A stretch of DNA of 64,000 nucleotides from Bacteroidaceae bacterium (GCA_016280445.1 JAEEGS010000038.1:33780-97779); one strand, 5' to 3'; counted from the stretch's first letter, positions 8,831 through 17,995 are shown. Notes: generated from the letters alone by a model not told the origin. Numbers and translations: made by a program.

Positions 8831-8861
8831 ATCTTCAACCACCTAATACCTATCATTTCAT

Positions 8862-9764
8862 ATGGCAAAGTCAAAGATTATACGTAATGAGACCCCCTTC
8901 TCTGCGGTGTCTGATGCCTTGGCGTCATTTTTCCAAATCTTCACAGGGGGTAGTGCCTTTAGTGTCGGCAACCTGAAGCATGCCGACATTTGTATTGGCA
9001 ATGAGCACTACAAAGCCCGCGGAATCATGCTTCACGGTAGTCGGGTGAATGAGTGCTACCGCCTTTCGCTCGAAGATGAATCGGAGAACGAGAAGTCTCT
9101 CGTGCTCCGGCGCATGGTGAAAGACTTTGTCAAACAGCACCCTAACTGCGACAAGTTGCTGAAGCGGGAATGGGAACTCTTCCAGCAACTGAAGATGTAT
9201 GAGTGCCCCTATCTGGTGAAACTGATTGACTATATCGAAGAGGAAGGCGCACTCATCAGCGAACTCATTCCTGGCCTTCCGCTCCACCTCTTCGTCAAGC
9301 AGGATCCGGAGTATTACTTCAAGCGTAAAACAACTTTGAGGATGCTGAAGCAACTGGTCAAATCTATCGGATTCCTCCACAGCAAAGGGATGTGCCATCT
9401 CGATATCACTCCCGCCTGCATTCTGGTGAAAGCAGATGCGGAGCACAACATCGTGCTCCTGAACAACGGTCTTGCAGCAGCCACTTACGACCATTTGCCG
9501 CTTGGCTGCTGCATCGACACAGACATGCCGCCAGAACTGAAGAACGGAACGGGCTATGACCCACGCACCGACATCTGGCAAATTGGCAAAATCATCCGCA
9601 TGATTATTGAAGTGAGGAAGAAAGACCCCACACGCGCCAGCAACCACCTGAAATTGATTGCCTCCAAGTGCATGAAGTCTAAGATGGAAGACCGCTACAG
9701 CAATGTCAATGAGATTCTCCAAGACCTCGAGACGTGGGAGCATCTCTACGACCGCTTTAATTAA
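8862..9764 (+). CDS. Kinase-fold protein with degenerate catalytic motifs (probable pseudokinase)
   Basis: A 300-residue soluble protein with the layout of a Ser/Thr kinase. A helix-C-like Glu (E103 in REWELFQQL) is followed by a hinge (EEEGALISELIPGLPLHLF). The catalytic loop reads HLDITPACILV (H179-D181), where active kinases have HRDxKxxN. The K is T and the metal-binding N is C186. The DFG site is NNG (201-203), so the magnesium Asp is missing. The VAIK Lys is not evident; R83 or R84 of LVLRRM sits there. DIWQIGKII (237-245) matches the conserved F-helix DxWxxG. Residues 1-50 are an extra leader. It is likely a binding or scaffolding pseudokinase. The stop overlaps that of convergent yitT by 3 bases. 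Confidence 0.75.
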   Translation: MAKSKIIRNETPFSAVSDALASFFQIFTGGSAFSVGNLKHADICIGNEHYKARGIMLHGSRVNECYRLSLEDESENEKSLVLRRMVKDFVKQHPNCDKLLKREWELFQQLKMYECPYLVKLIDYIEEEGALISELIPGLPLHLFVKQDPEYYFKRKTTLRMLKQLVKSIGFLHSKGMCHLDITPACILVKADAEHNIVLLNNGLAAATYDHLPLGCCIDTDMPPELKNGTGYDPRTDIWQIGKIIRMIIEVRKKDPTRASNHLKLIASKCMKSKMEDRYSNVNEILQDLETWEHLYDRFN

Positions 9765-10654
9765 CCTTTCAACTCCGCAAATCCCTCACCATACACTCCT
9801 TCTGCCTTTGTTTGTGAGATGAAGGCTGTGGGGTCGATAGCCTTAACCAATCGGAAGAGAGCCACCGACTGGTTTTTCTTAGCCACCACCATCAGCACAC
9901 TGACAGGTTGTCCACTATAACATCCTGTACCAGGCAGCAGCGTGGCAGAACGATCCATCTCCTTGCTGATGGCCTCGTAGATTTCCTGCGGATGCTTGGT
10001 GATGATGAAGAACTGAACGGATTGCTGTACATAGTTCATCACGTAGTCGAGCACCATGTTGCACACAAACATGTCGACAAAGCCGAACGCCAAACGTTGC
10101 CAGTCGTGAAGGAGTGGATAAGAGGCACTGACGATGAATATGTCGAGGTAGAGCAACATGCGTCCAAGGCTGATGTGCTTGTATTTGTTCACCACAGCGG
10201 CGATGATGTCCACACCACCCGTGCTGCCCTGATGCAGAAAACATTGTGCCAAACCCATGCCACAAATCGAAGAGCCAAAGATAACCGCCATGAAGCCTTG
10301 ATCTTCACCCAAGTAGCGAGGAAGTTTGGTCACACCTTCTCCTGCGTTGGTCAATAAGAAACGTTGTAACGCCCACAGAAAGAAGGTGAGCACCAACACG
10401 GCGTAGATGGTCTTGACACAGAACTTCAACCCCAATATCTTCAATGCGCCTATCAGCAGCAGCGCATTGGCAATGAGGTAGGACACCTGCATTTCCAGGC
10501 CTGTCGTGTAGTAGATCAAGGCCGAGATACCTGTCAATCCCCCCGAAGGAATTTCGTAGGGTAACAGAAAGACCGTCCACCCAATCGCATAGAGGAGCAG
10601 TCCGAAAGTGATGAAGAGATAATCCTCCACCTCATGTTTCCAGTCAATCCTCAT
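9761..10654 (-). CDS. YitT family membrane protein (DUF161/DUF2179)
   Basis: An integral membrane protein of 297 residues with about five to six helices in the first 200 residues ([77 protein letters not shown]). The family hallmark PSGGLTGIS and the [12 protein letters not shown] loop are present. The last 80 residues are a soluble DUF2179 domain. The start at 10654 was chosen because ATGAGGATTGA overlaps the recA stop codon, giving translational coupling; a longer open frame to 10747 only shadows recA. Substrate is unknown for the family. It is probably co-transcribed with recA. Confidence 0.88.
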   Translation of the reverse strand: MRIDWKHEVEDYLFITFGLLLYAIGWTVFLLPYEIPSGGLTGISALIYYTTGLEMQVSYLIANALLLIGALKILGLKFCVKTIYAVLVLTFFLWALQRFLLTNAGEGVTKLPRYLGEDQGFMAVIFGSSICGMGLAQCFLHQGSTGGVDIIAAVVNKYKHISLGRMLLYLDIFIVSASYPLLHDWQRLAFGFVDMFVCNMVLDYVMNYVQQSVQFFIITKHPQEIYEAISKEMDRSATLLPGTGCYSGQPVSVLMVVAKKNQSVALFRLVKAIDPTAFISQTKAEGVYGEGFAELKG

Positions 10655-11708
10655 TCTCTTCCGCTGTCGAAGATGGCACGAAGTCATTGCCAGAGATCTT
10701 GGCCAAGATTTTCTTCTCGATTTCTTCAGCCAGTTCGGGGTTATCAATCATCAGTTGCTTCGTGGCGTCGCGGCCCTGTGCCAGACGGGTGCCTTCGTAA
10801 CTGAACCAACTGCCGCTCTTCTGGATGATGCCGGCATCCACACCAAGGTCGACGATTTCGCCGCTCTTGCTGATGCCCTCTCCATACATGATGTCGAACT
10901 CACAGCGGCGGAATGGAGGTGCCACCTTGTTCTTCACAATCTTCACTTTGGTGAGGTTGCCCAGTATCTCATCGCCGTTCTTGATAGGTGTGCTCTTGCG
11001 CACGTCGATGCGCACACTGGCGTAGAACTTCAGGGCATTGCCGCCTGTGGTGGTTTCGGGATTGCCGAACATCACACCAATCTTCTCGCGCAACTGGTTG
11101 ATGAAGATGCACGTGGTGTTCGTCTTGTTGATGGTGCCTGTGAGTTTGCGCAGCGCCTGGCTCATCAGACGGGCATGCAAGCCCACCTTGCTGTCGCCCA
11201 TGTCGCCCTCAATCTCTGCTTTGGGTGTCAGGGCTGCCACCGAGTCAATCACGATGATGTCCACCGCACTCGAACGGATGAGTTGGTCGGCAATCTCCAA
11301 CGCCTGTTCGCCGTTGTCTGGCTGGCTGATGAGCAGGTTGTTGATGTCCACACCCAACTTCTCTGCATAGAAGCGGTCGAACGCGTGCTCTGCATCGATG
11401 AAGGCAGCCACACCGCCTCCCTTCTGGCACTCTGCGATGGCGTGAATGGCCAACGTGGTCTTACCTGACGACTCAGGGCCGAAAATCTCGATGATGCGTC
11501 CCTTGGGGTAGCCACCCACACCCAGTGCGGCGTTCAAGCCGATGGAACCCGATGGAATCACATCGATATGCTCAATGTTCTCATCGCCCATCTTCATGAT
11601 AGCGCCCTTGCCAAAACTCTTCTCTATTTTTTCCATCGCAGCCTGCAATGCCTTCATTTTCTGCTGCTGTGGAGTCAAATTAGCGTCTTCTTTCAGTGTC
11701 TTTGCCAT
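10644..11708 (-). CDS. recA: Recombinase RecA
   Basis: Forms ATP-dependent filaments on single-stranded DNA for strand exchange and activates self-cleavage of LexA/UmuD-type proteins. The 354 residues include Walker [10 protein letters not shown], the [12 protein letters not shown]alker B strand, [21 protein letters not shown] (loop 2) and an acidic C-terminal tail. It overlaps the next gene, yitT, by 11 bases. It follows the carboxynorspermidine dehydrogenase gene by 33 bases, so those may be one transcript. An UmuD-like protein at 1.1 kb is a possible client. Confidence 0.98.
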   Translation of the reverse strand: MAKTLKEDANLTPQQQKMKALQAAMEKIEKSFGKGAIMKMGDENIEHIDVIPSGSIGLNAALGVGGYPKGRIIEIFGPESSGKTTLAIHAIAECQKGGGVAAFIDAEHAFDRFYAEKLGVDINNLLISQPDNGEQALEIADQLIRSSAVDIIVIDSVAALTPKAEIEGDMGDSKVGLHARLMSQALRKLTGTINKTNTTCIFINQLREKIGVMFGNPETTTGGNALKFYASVRIDVRKSTPIKNGDEILGNLTKVKIVKNKVAPPFRRCEFDIMYGEGISKSGEIVDLGVDAGIIQKSGSWFSYEGTRLAQGRDATKQLMIDNPELAEEIEKKILAKISGNDFVPSSTAEENED

Positions 11709-11741
11709 AAATTATATAAGTTTTAAGATTTTTCAATTTGC

Positions 11742-12983
11742 TCAGAGTTCCAAATCTCCGTCGAAGATTTCATGCCAGGGAAGTCCTTGCGTGTTCAACT
11801 GCTCCATGAATGGGTCGGGGTCGAACTCTTCCACGTTCCACACGCCCGCACGCTTCCAAATGCCCTGCATGAACAGTTTCGCGCCAATCATCGCGGGCAC
11901 ACCTGTCGTGTAGCTGACGCCCTGCATGCCCGTCTCTTCGTAGGCGGCACGGTGCGAGCAGTTGTTGTACACGTAGTAGGTGCGCTCCTTGCCGTCCTTG
12001 ATGCCTCGGATGCGGCAGCCGATGGAGGTCTGACCTTCGTAGTTCTCGCCCAGTTCCTGCGGGTTGGGGAGCACCGCCTTGAGGAACTGCAAGGGCACAA
12101 TCTTCACCTTCACAGGGCCGCTGCCGTCTGCCGCCTCTGCCGTGTATTCGATTTCGTCGATGCGCGACATGCCAATGTTCTGAATCACATCCAGATGCTT
12201 TAGGTATTGCTCGCCGAAGGTCATCCAGAAACGGGCACGCTTGATGGTCGGATAATTCTTCACCAGCGACTCAATCTCCTCGTGATGCAGCAGGTACGAT
12301 TCCTTCGGGCCAATCTCGGGATAGGTGAGGGGCTTGTGAATCTCCAGCGGTTCCGTCTCCACCCACTGCCCGTTCTCCCAGTAGAGTCCCTTCTGGGTGA
12401 TTTCGCGGATGTTGATTTCGGGGTTGAAGTTGGTGGCGAACGCCTTGTGGTGGTCACCTGCGTTGCAATCCACGATGTCGAGATACTGAATCTCGTCGAA
12501 GTGGTGCTTGGCAGCGTATGCTGTGTAGATGCTCGTCACACCTGGGTCGAAGCCGCAGCCGAGGATGGCGGTCAGCCCTGCCTGCTCAAACCGCTCCTTG
12601 AAGGCCCATTGCCAGGAGTATTCGAAGTGCGCCTCGTCCTTTGGCTCATAGTTCGCCGTGTCCAGATAGCTCACACCGCTCTGCAGGCAAGCCTCCATGA
12701 TGGTCAAGTCCTGATAGGGCAGTGCCAAGTTCATCACGAGGTCGGGCTTGTAGCTGTTGAAGAGCGCCACCAGTTCGGGCACATTGTCGGCATCCACCTG
12801 CGCTGTCTTGATGCTTCCGGCAGGCACCAGCCCCTTGTCTTCAATCGCTTTTGCCAACGCCTTGCACTTCGATTCCGTGCGGCTGGCAATCATGATGTCC
12901 GTAAACACGTCGCTGTTCTGAGCGACCTTATGTGCAGCCACCGAGGCAACGCCTCCTGCACCAATAATCAAAACTTTTCCCAT
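11742..12983 (-). CDS. Saccharopine dehydrogenase family: carboxynorspermidine dehydrogenase
   Basis: The likely reaction is NAD(P)H-dependent condensation of aspartate semialdehyde with a diamine to a carboxy-polyamine, in the alternative spermidine/norspermidine pathway. The protein is 414 residues. It has a Rossmann start GKVLIIGAGGVASVAAHK, then LPYQDLTIMEACLQSGVSYLDTANYE, GCGFDPGVTSIYTAYAAKHHFDEI and the GLYWENGQWV region, which fit this branch rather than lysine-pathway saccharopine reductase. The start at 12983 (MGKVLII) is preferred over 13052 because a TATCTTTG box lies between them. The decarboxylase partner nspC is not in the window. Confidence 0.85.
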   Translation of the reverse strand: MGKVLIIGAGGVASVAAHKVAQNSDVFTDIMIASRTESKCKALAKAIEDKGLVPAGSIKTAQVDADNVPELVALFNSYKPDLVMNLALPYQDLTIMEACLQSGVSYLDTANYEPKDEAHFEYSWQWAFKERFEQAGLTAILGCGFDPGVTSIYTAYAAKHHFDEIQYLDIVDCNAGDHHKAFATNFNPEINIREITQKGLYWENGQWVETEPLEIHKPLTYPEIGPKESYLLHHEEIESLVKNYPTIKRARFWMTFGEQYLKHLDVIQNIGMSRIDEIEYTAEAADGSGPVKVKIVPLQFLKAVLPNPQELGENYEGQTSIGCRIRGIKDGKERTYYVYNNCSHRAAYEETGMQGVSYTTGVPAMIGAKLFMQGIWKRAGVWNVEEFDPDPFMEQLNTQGLPWHEIFDGDLEL

Positions 12984-13010
12984 ATTGCTTAGATGTATAG
13001 ATTGATGGTG

Positions 13011-13018
13011 CAAAGATA
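13011..13018 (-). promoter_or_regulatory. -7 box TATCTTTG upstream of the carboxynorspermidine dehydrogenase gene
   Basis: An exact TAnnTTTG, read on the minus strand, 27 bases before the chosen start. It excludes the longer reading frame. The -33 element is weak. Confidence 0.6.
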
Positions 13019-13219
13019 CGAAAATTTCGGAGAAGTGAACCATAAACCCCATTTATTTTGGCGATTTGTGTTTCTTTTCTGGTGTGGCCAAGGCTCGTAG
13101 GTCTTTTTTCTCTTTTGATGCAACCGACAGCATCAAAAGGTGAGCGGAGGAAGGATACGCAGAGCCACCCATACCTCGATGGCGTATCCTCCTTTTCGGT
13201 TGTTCCACTGCCTCAAAGA

Positions 13220-13284
13220 CGGTGTGACTCACACCGACCACCCCGGTGTGACTCAGACCGCCACCCTCGGTGTGACTCACACCG
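13220..13284. repeat. Three tandem palindromes, 24-base period
   Basis: CGGTGTGACTCACACCG lies at 13220-13236 and 13268-13284, with CGGTGTGACTCAGACCG at 13244-13260. Each is a near-perfect palindrome with 7-base spacers. They lie in the 378-base gap between dusB and the dehydrogenase. The rest of that gap holds only the promoter and unremarkable sequence. Confidence 0.85.
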
Positions 13285-13361
13285 TTTTGGAGGTGCTTCA
13301 GTAGCCTTGCATGTGGAATTGCAATAGAGTAAAAGGTGATACACGAAGTGCCGTTTCGCCA

Positions 13362-14435
13362 TCACTTGCACAGGATTCGTTCCTTTGCCTCGTCGAGCAG
13401 GGCAAAGAGTTCCTCTTGCGTTTCGGCACGAAGAATCTTGATGCGGGTTTGGCGGAAATCGGGGATGCCCTTAAAGAGAGGGCTGTTGGCGAGATGACGG
13501 CGCACGTGCATGATGCCGCCGAGTTCTGTGCGCTTGCGCTCCTTCAGGGCATTGTCCTCGCGCAGGGAATATTCGACACTCTTCTGCACCTGGCGTTTGA
13601 GGACAGCCATCTTCCAGTCGAGGGTCATGGTGTCGTCGTGCCTGCCGGTGTCGAGATAGGTGCGCACATCCTTGAAGAGCCACGGTTGCCCGAACGTGGC
13701 ACGACCAATCATGACGGCATCGACACCATAGTTTTCGAAGGCCTTGGCGGCCTGCTCGGCGGTGCAGATGTCGCCATTGCCGATGATGGGGATATGAATA
13801 CGCGGTGAAACCTTCACCTGCCCGATGAGTGTCCAGTCGGCTTCACCCTGATACATCTGGCTGCGTGTGCGCCCGTGAATGGTGAGCGCCTCGATGCCGC
13901 AGTCTTGCAGCCTCTCGGCCAACTCTAAGATGAAGGGGGTCTTTTCTTCTGTGGCACGATGCCATTCGGATGGAAGTTCGTAAAGTGAAGGGACGTCCCA
14001 TCCGAGGCGTGTCTTCACGGTGACGGGGATGGCGACAGCCTTGACCACCTCGCGGGTGATGTCGAGCATCAACTGCGGTGTCTTCAGCATGCCGGCGCCT
14101 GCTCCTTTGCCTGCCACCTTCTTCACGGGACAGCCAAAATTGATGTCGAGAATGTCGGGGTGCGCCTCGCTCTCCACAATCTTGGCGGCCTCCACCATGC
14201 TCGCCACATCGCGGCCGTAAATCTGGATGGCCACAGGGCGTTCGCGGTCGTCCACACGAATCTTTTCCAGCGAGCGGTTCACGTTGCGGATGAGGGCATC
14301 GGCACTCACAAATTCGGAATAGACCATGCTTGCCCCGAACTCTTTGCACAAAAGGCGAAAAGCCTGATCTGTCACGTCCTCCATGGGCGCCAACAGAACA
14401 GGCTTGTCACCTAGATTGATGTTTCTGATTTTCAC
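13362..14435 (-). CDS. dusB: tRNA-dihydrouridine synthase (DusB type)
   Basis: Reduces uridines in the tRNA D-loop using FMN and NADPH. The 357-residue protein has PVLLAPMEDVTDQAFRLL at the N-terminus, the catalytic Cys in INFGCPVKKVAGKGAGAGML, ALTIHGRTRSQMY and the phosphate-binding IIGNGDI and AVMIGRA segments. About 15 extra residues (roughly 144-167, SLYELPSEWHRATEEKTPF) lie between KTRLGW and ELAERLQDCGI, where DusB proteins usually have about ten. The DNA for this stretch carries a CGGATGG-type core related to the palindromic elements elsewhere in the window. It follows rubredoxin by 3 bases. Confidence 0.92.
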   Translation of the reverse strand: MKIRNINLGDKPVLLAPMEDVTDQAFRLLCKEFGASMVYSEFVSADALIRNVNRSLEKIRVDDRERPVAIQIYGRDVASMVEAAKIVESEAHPDILDINFGCPVKKVAGKGAGAGMLKTPQLMLDITREVVKAVAIPVTVKTRLGWDVPSLYELPSEWHRATEEKTPFILELAERLQDCGIEALTIHGRTRSQMYQGEADWTLIGQVKVSPRIHIPIIGNGDICTAEQAAKAFENYGVDAVMIGRATFGQPWLFKDVRTYLDTGRHDDTMTLDWKMAVLKRQVQKSVEYSLREDNALKERKRTELGGIMHVRRHLANSPLFKGIPDFRQTRIKILRAETQEELFALLDEAKERILCK

Positions 14436-14438
14436 AGG

Positions 14439-14597
14439 TTATGCCTCCGAAAATTCGCTTTTACCTACACCACAAAGTGGGCACTCGAAATCTTCAGGAA
14501 GGTCTTCAAATGCTGTACCTGGCTCAATGCCACCTTCTGGATAACCTACCTCTGGGTCATACTCCCATCCGCAGGTGTCGCATACATACTTCTTCAT
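14439..14597 (-). CDS. Rubredoxin (52 residues)
   Basis: A small electron carrier binding one iron through four cysteines. Translating the minus strand gives a 52-residue protein starting [18 protein letters not shown] and ending [12 protein letters not shown]. The two iron knuckles are CDTCGW and CPLCGVGK, at residues 6-9 and 39-42. It begins 2 bases after the rubrerythrin stop and ends 3 bases before dusB. It therefore lies in one operon with rubrerythrin and probably passes electrons to it. It is short enough to be missed by a 60-residue cutoff. Confidence 0.95.
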   Translation of the reverse strand: MKKYVCDTCGWEYDPEVGYPEGGIEPGTAFEDLPEDFECPLCGVGKSEFSEA

Positions 14598-14599
14598 AA

Positions 14600-15163
14600 T
14601 CATTTAAAGAATCTATTATACAATCCTTGGAAACCTGCACCGTGACGTGCTTCGTCCTTAGCCATCTCGTGCACCGTGTCGTGGATAGCGTCGAGGTTCA
14701 ACTTCTTAGCCACCTTCGCAATTTCCAGTTTGCCAGCACAAGCACCTTCCTCGGCCTCCATGCGCTTCTTCAGGTTGGTCTTGGTGTCCCACACCATCTC
14801 ACCGAGCAGTTCTGCAAAGCGAGAAGCGTGGTCAGCCTCCTCGAAAGCATAGCGACGGAACGCCTCTGCCACTTCTGGATAGCCTTCACGGTCGGCTTGG
14901 CGGCTCATGGCCAGATACATACCGACTTCAGAGCACTCACCTACGAAGTGGTCTTTCAAGCCCTGAAGCACGAAAGCACCTTCTTCGCCTTCTGGAATTG
15001 CCTTGGCAACACCGAGTTCGTGTTCACAAGCAAACTGCAAACCATCGGTCTCCTCCTTCAGTTTGAACTTAGATCCTGGAACTTTGCACTGAGGACATTT
15101 CTCTGGAGGGTTCTCGCCCTCATACACATACCCACATACGGGGCATACCCATTTTTTAGCCAT
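14600..15163 (-). CDS. Reverse rubrerythrin (N-terminal rubredoxin domain, diiron domain)
   Basis: Reduces hydrogen peroxide in the cytoplasm of anaerobes. Unlike classical rubrerythrin, the rubredoxin domain comes first: [10 protein letters not shown] (residues 7-16) and [11 protein letters not shown] (23-33). The four-helix diiron domain follows, with the Glu and His ligands in [29 protein letters not shown] and [15 protein letters not shown]. The 187 residues match the reverse type described in clostridia. It has a strong promoter at 15262-15292, leaving a leader of about 90 bases, and rubredoxin follows directly. The pair likely forms an oxidative-stress operon. Confidence 0.93.
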   Translation of the reverse strand: MAKKWVCPVCGYVYEGENPPEKCPQCKVPGSKFKLKEETDGLQFACEHELGVAKAIPEGEEGAFVLQGLKDHFVGECSEVGMYLAMSRQADREGYPEVAEAFRRYAFEEADHASRFAELLGEMVWDTKTNLKKRMEAEEGACAGKLEIAKVAKKLNLDAIHDTVHEMAKDEARHGAGFQGLYNRFFK

Positions 15164-15261
15164 AAATGTTAGAGTTTAAGGGTTAGTAATATATTTTATC
15201 GTAAAGCATCTCCCGTTTGTTTCCACCAATCATTGGATGGTGGCGGAAAATCTCAGAGTTG

Positions 15262-15292
15262 CAAAGGTAATGCAAATAGCCCATCTTCCAAA
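15262..15292 (-). promoter_or_regulatory. Rubrerythrin promoter
   Basis: On the minus strand TTTG (15289-15292), exactly 19 bases, then TACCTTTG (15262-15269): a full match to the Bacteroidetes consensus. No OxyR-type site was recognised. Confidence 0.8.
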
Positions 15293-15400
15293 ACTTTTTC
15301 TCGAAATTTTTCTTTTCCTCTCAAAAAAGTTCAGTTACAGCCCCTTTGCAACACTCCTTTTTCCAGAAAAGAGAGTTTTTGGCAATCGGAAAGAGGTGAA

Positions 15401-16225
15401 TCAGTTGAGTGTGATGTGCTGGGCAGTGACCTCTTCGTGGAGGAAGAGGCTGGCAGATTCGCGGAACTTGGTGGCTGATTCGGTGGTGAAGTATTGGCAA
15501 GTGCCACCGCGAGTGAGCCGCTGGTCCATTTTGGAGTGGCGACGAAGATAGTCCTCAAGGCTGGTGGCGATGTATTGACCTTGGGGAATGATGGTGATGC
15601 CGCTGGGAAGGTAGCGACGGATTTTGTCGAGAAGCAGCGGATAGTGGGTGCATCCGAGGATGATGGTGTCGATGAGCGGATCCTGGGCAAGGAGTTTGTC
15701 GATGGAGTCCTTGACGAAGTAATCGGCACCAGGTTTGTCGAACTCGTTGTTCTCGACCAGAGGCACCCACATGGGGCAGGCTTGGCCCACGATGGTGCTT
15801 TCGGGATAGAGTTTCTCTATCTCCAGATTGTAGGAACGGGAAAGGATGGTTCCCTCGGTGGCCAGCACACCGATGTGGTGGGTGTGGGAAAGTTCTCCGA
15901 CCACTTCGGCAGTCGGTCGGATGACACCGAGCACACGGCGGTCGGGTGCATGCTCGGGCAGGTAGTTCTGCTGGATGGAACGCAGGGCTTTGGCGGAGGC
16001 TGTGTTGCAGCCGAGGATGACGAGCGGACAACCAAACTCGAAAAGTTTTTGGACGGCTTGCAGGGTGAACTCATACACAACATCAAAAGAACGCGTACCA
16101 TAAGGTGCGCGTGCGTTGTCGCCAAGATAGATGTAGTCGTATTGAGGCATGCGTTGGCGAATGCCATCAAGAATGGTCAAACCGCCATAGCCAGAATCGA
16201 AGACACCAATGGAACCCTGCTTCAT
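15401..16225 (-). CDS. murI: Glutamate racemase
   Basis: Makes D-glutamate for peptidoglycan. The 274 residues contain IGVFDSGYGGLTIL, the first catalytic Cys in VILGCNTASAKALR, GVIRPTAEVV and the second catalytic Cys in IILGCTHYPLL. It is the last gene of the leftward envelope block, 15 bases after the third Skp gene. A weak stem-loop with T-runs near 15345-15380 may end the transcript. Confidence 0.96.
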   Translation of the reverse strand: MKQGSIGVFDSGYGGLTILDGIRQRMPQYDYIYLGDNARAPYGTRSFDVVYEFTLQAVQKLFEFGCPLVILGCNTASAKALRSIQQNYLPEHAPDRRVLGVIRPTAEVVGELSHTHHIGVLATEGTILSRSYNLEIEKLYPESTIVGQACPMWVPLVENNEFDKPGADYFVKDSIDKLLAQDPLIDTIILGCTHYPLLLDKIRRYLPSGITIIPQGQYIATSLEDYLRRHSKMDQRLTRGGTCQYFTTESATKFRESASLFLHEEVTAQHITLN

Positions 16226-16239
16226 GTTGTACGATGAAT

Positions 16240-16803
16240 TTACTTGATGCCCAGTTGAATGAGCACCGCGTCGGTGCAGTTCTCAGCCTCGCCGTTGCTA
16301 CTGATGTAGGGGTAGGCATTGGCATCAGTGTTGAGCACGTAGGCATAGTTGTGCTTTTTGCCCACGGCTTGAATGGCCTCGTTCAGCCGGTTGCGGACAG
16401 GTTCCATAAGTTCTGCCTCGGCTTTGGTGAGGAGTTCCTGCGCCTCTTGCTTGAACTGCATGCTTTGTTGCATGAGCAGTTGCAGTTCTTTCTGCCGCTT
16501 GAGCATGATGTTTTCGGGGAATGAGCGCTGTCCGTCAATATATTCGGCAAACTTTTTGGAGAAGTCCTGCTCTGCGCGTTGCATTTCCTGATCGTAACTC
16601 TTCTTGAGTTCAGTGAGGCTCTTCATGGCCTGAGCATATTCAGGCATGGCTTTCATCACGTCCTCATAGGAGAGATATCCGAAGTGCTGGGGCTTGATGA
16701 CCACCTGCTGAGGGGCTGCGGTGGAAACAGTTGGCACTGTTTCTTGTGCCGGCAGGATGCTGGCGCAAGAAAACAGTGCTATCAATGTGAGAAGATTCTT
16801 CAT
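16240..16803 (-). CDS. OmpH/Skp family periplasmic chaperone, paralogue 3
   Basis: Holds unfolded outer-membrane proteins in the periplasm. It is 187 residues, starting at MKNLLTLIALFSC (16803). The open frame allows two earlier Met codons, but this start gives a normal signal peptide ending near ILPAQ. The coiled-coil core is about residues 50-125 (SLTELKKSYDQEMQRAEQDFSKKF..QLLMQQSMQFKQEAQELL), followed by AVGKKHNYAYVLNTD, the beta body typical of Skp. It is the most divergent of three adjacent paralogues. Confidence 0.88.
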   Translation of the reverse strand: MKNLLTLIALFSCASILPAQETVPTVSTAAPQQVVIKPQHFGYLSYEDVMKAMPEYAQAMKSLTELKKSYDQEMQRAEQDFSKKFAEYIDGQRSFPENIMLKRQKELQLLMQQSMQFKQEAQELLTKAEAELMEPVRNRLNEAIQAVGKKHNYAYVLNTDANAYPYISSNGEAENCTDAVLIQLGIK

Positions 16804-16881
16804 AGATGATATTTGTTTCATTGTACGAAGAGTCAATCGGCCAGTTTAGGTGTTGTGGCCAATCGTTAGTGGAACCCTAAG

Positions 16882-17370
16882 TTATTTGCTGACCTTGGCC
16901 TTCACCTGATCGGTGAGGTCGTTGGCTCCAGCGCCTACATAAGCGATGCCGCTGATAGGGAGAACGTAGGTGTAAGAACCTGCTACAGCCACTTCCTTGA
17001 TGGCATCAAGAATCTTGCCCATGATTTCGTTCTGCTTAGTGGAAGACACGCGCTGCAACTCCTGTGAGCAGGTCTGGTCAAACTGCTGCAGTGCCTCGTA
17101 GTCTTTCCGGAGTTCCTCTTCGCGGAAAGAGCGGAGAGCCTCAGAAAGACCATCCTTTTCCTTCTCATAGGCCTCGGCCTTGGTTTGGAAAGCACTCTTC
17201 TTGCGCTCCAATTCCTCGTCAAACTGTTTTTGAAGGTTTTGAATCTCTGTCTGGAGTGCAGTAACCTCAGGCATAACCTTGGCTACTTCGTCAATGTCTA
17301 CGTGTCCAATTTTCTGTGCGAACATGGTCATTGGCAGCGCCAAGAGCATCGCAAAAATAAATTTCTTCAT
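16882..17370 (-). CDS. OmpH/Skp family periplasmic chaperone, paralogue 2
   Basis: A 162-residue protein with signal peptide MKKFIFAMLLALPMTMFAQ, then KIGHVDIDEVAKVMPEV, a typical OmpH first strand. A coiled coil spans about residues 38-110 and GSYTYVLPISGIAYVG forms the end of the beta body. It lies 48 bases after paralogue 1 in the same direction. Arrays of two or three Skp genes after bamA are usual in Bacteroidales and may serve different barrel clients, though that is inference. Confidence 0.92.
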   Translation of the reverse strand: MKKFIFAMLLALPMTMFAQKIGHVDIDEVAKVMPEVTALQTEIQNLQKQFDEELERKKSAFQTKAEAYEKEKDGLSEALRSFREEELRKDYEALQQFDQTCSQELQRVSSTKQNEIMGKILDAIKEVAVAGSYTYVLPISGIAYVGAGANDLTDQVKAKVSK

Positions 17371-17418
17371 TGTTATTGTTCTTTTGTTTGTTAATAATTG
17401 GTTTTTCTATTTGGAGGA

Positions 17419-17931
17419 TTAGTGGGCATACCCCAGTTTGGTAAGCACTTCTTCGCTAATGTCAATTTTGGGTGAGGCATAGATGATGCTTCCACCTGAT
17501 GCGCGGTCAAGCACCAGTTGATAACCCTTCTGGTCGCAGATGTCTTTGACAGCGTTGTAAATCTCGTCTTGGATGGGAGCAAGAAGGCTCTGACGCTTCT
17601 TGTAGAGTTCGCCTTCGCTGCCGAAGTATTTCTTTTTCAGGTCGCTGGCCTCTTTCTCTTTAGCCATGATGGCCTCTTCCGCTTTGTTTTTCTGGGCATC
17701 GGAGAGAAAGACTGATTCTGACTGATACTTCTTGTATAGCGCTTCGGCTTCGCTGAGCAATGCTTCCACTTCACCTTCCCAACGTCTGGACACTTGGTTG
17801 AGTTGTTCGTTAGCACGCTCATAGGCCGGGATATTCTTCAGAATATACTCCATGTCGACGAGAGCATACTTTTGTGCGTTGGCAGCGATAGATGCCAAAA
17901 GCACGGTCATGGTCAATAAAAGCTTTTTCAT
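17419..17931 (-). CDS. OmpH/Skp family periplasmic chaperone, paralogue 1
   Basis: A 170-residue protein starting at 17931 (MKKLLLTMTVLLASIAANAQ, a clear signal peptide). The frame is open upstream to 18084, but that stretch overlaps the end of bamA and is not secretory. It has KYALVDMEYILKNIPAYE, a long coiled coil including VSRRWEGEVEALLSEAEAL, and the end of the body in YQLVLDRASGGSIIYASP. It begins 64 bases after bamA and is the copy nearest to it. Confidence 0.93.
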   Translation of the reverse strand: MKKLLLTMTVLLASIAANAQKYALVDMEYILKNIPAYERANEQLNQVSRRWEGEVEALLSEAEALYKKYQSESVFLSDAQKNKAEEAIMAKEKEASDLKKKYFGSEGELYKKRQSLLAPIQDEIYNAVKDICDQKGYQLVLDRASGGSIIYASPKIDISEEVLTKLGYAH

Positions 17932-17995
17932 ATTTTGGAGTTTTAATAGGTTTAAACGGATGGGCTGAGGAGAATCTCGCTCAGCGCATGGCTGG

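Noticed and set aside
13220..13284. CRISPR array
   Set aside because: Only three 17-base repeats with 7-base spacers that resemble each other, and no cas genes.
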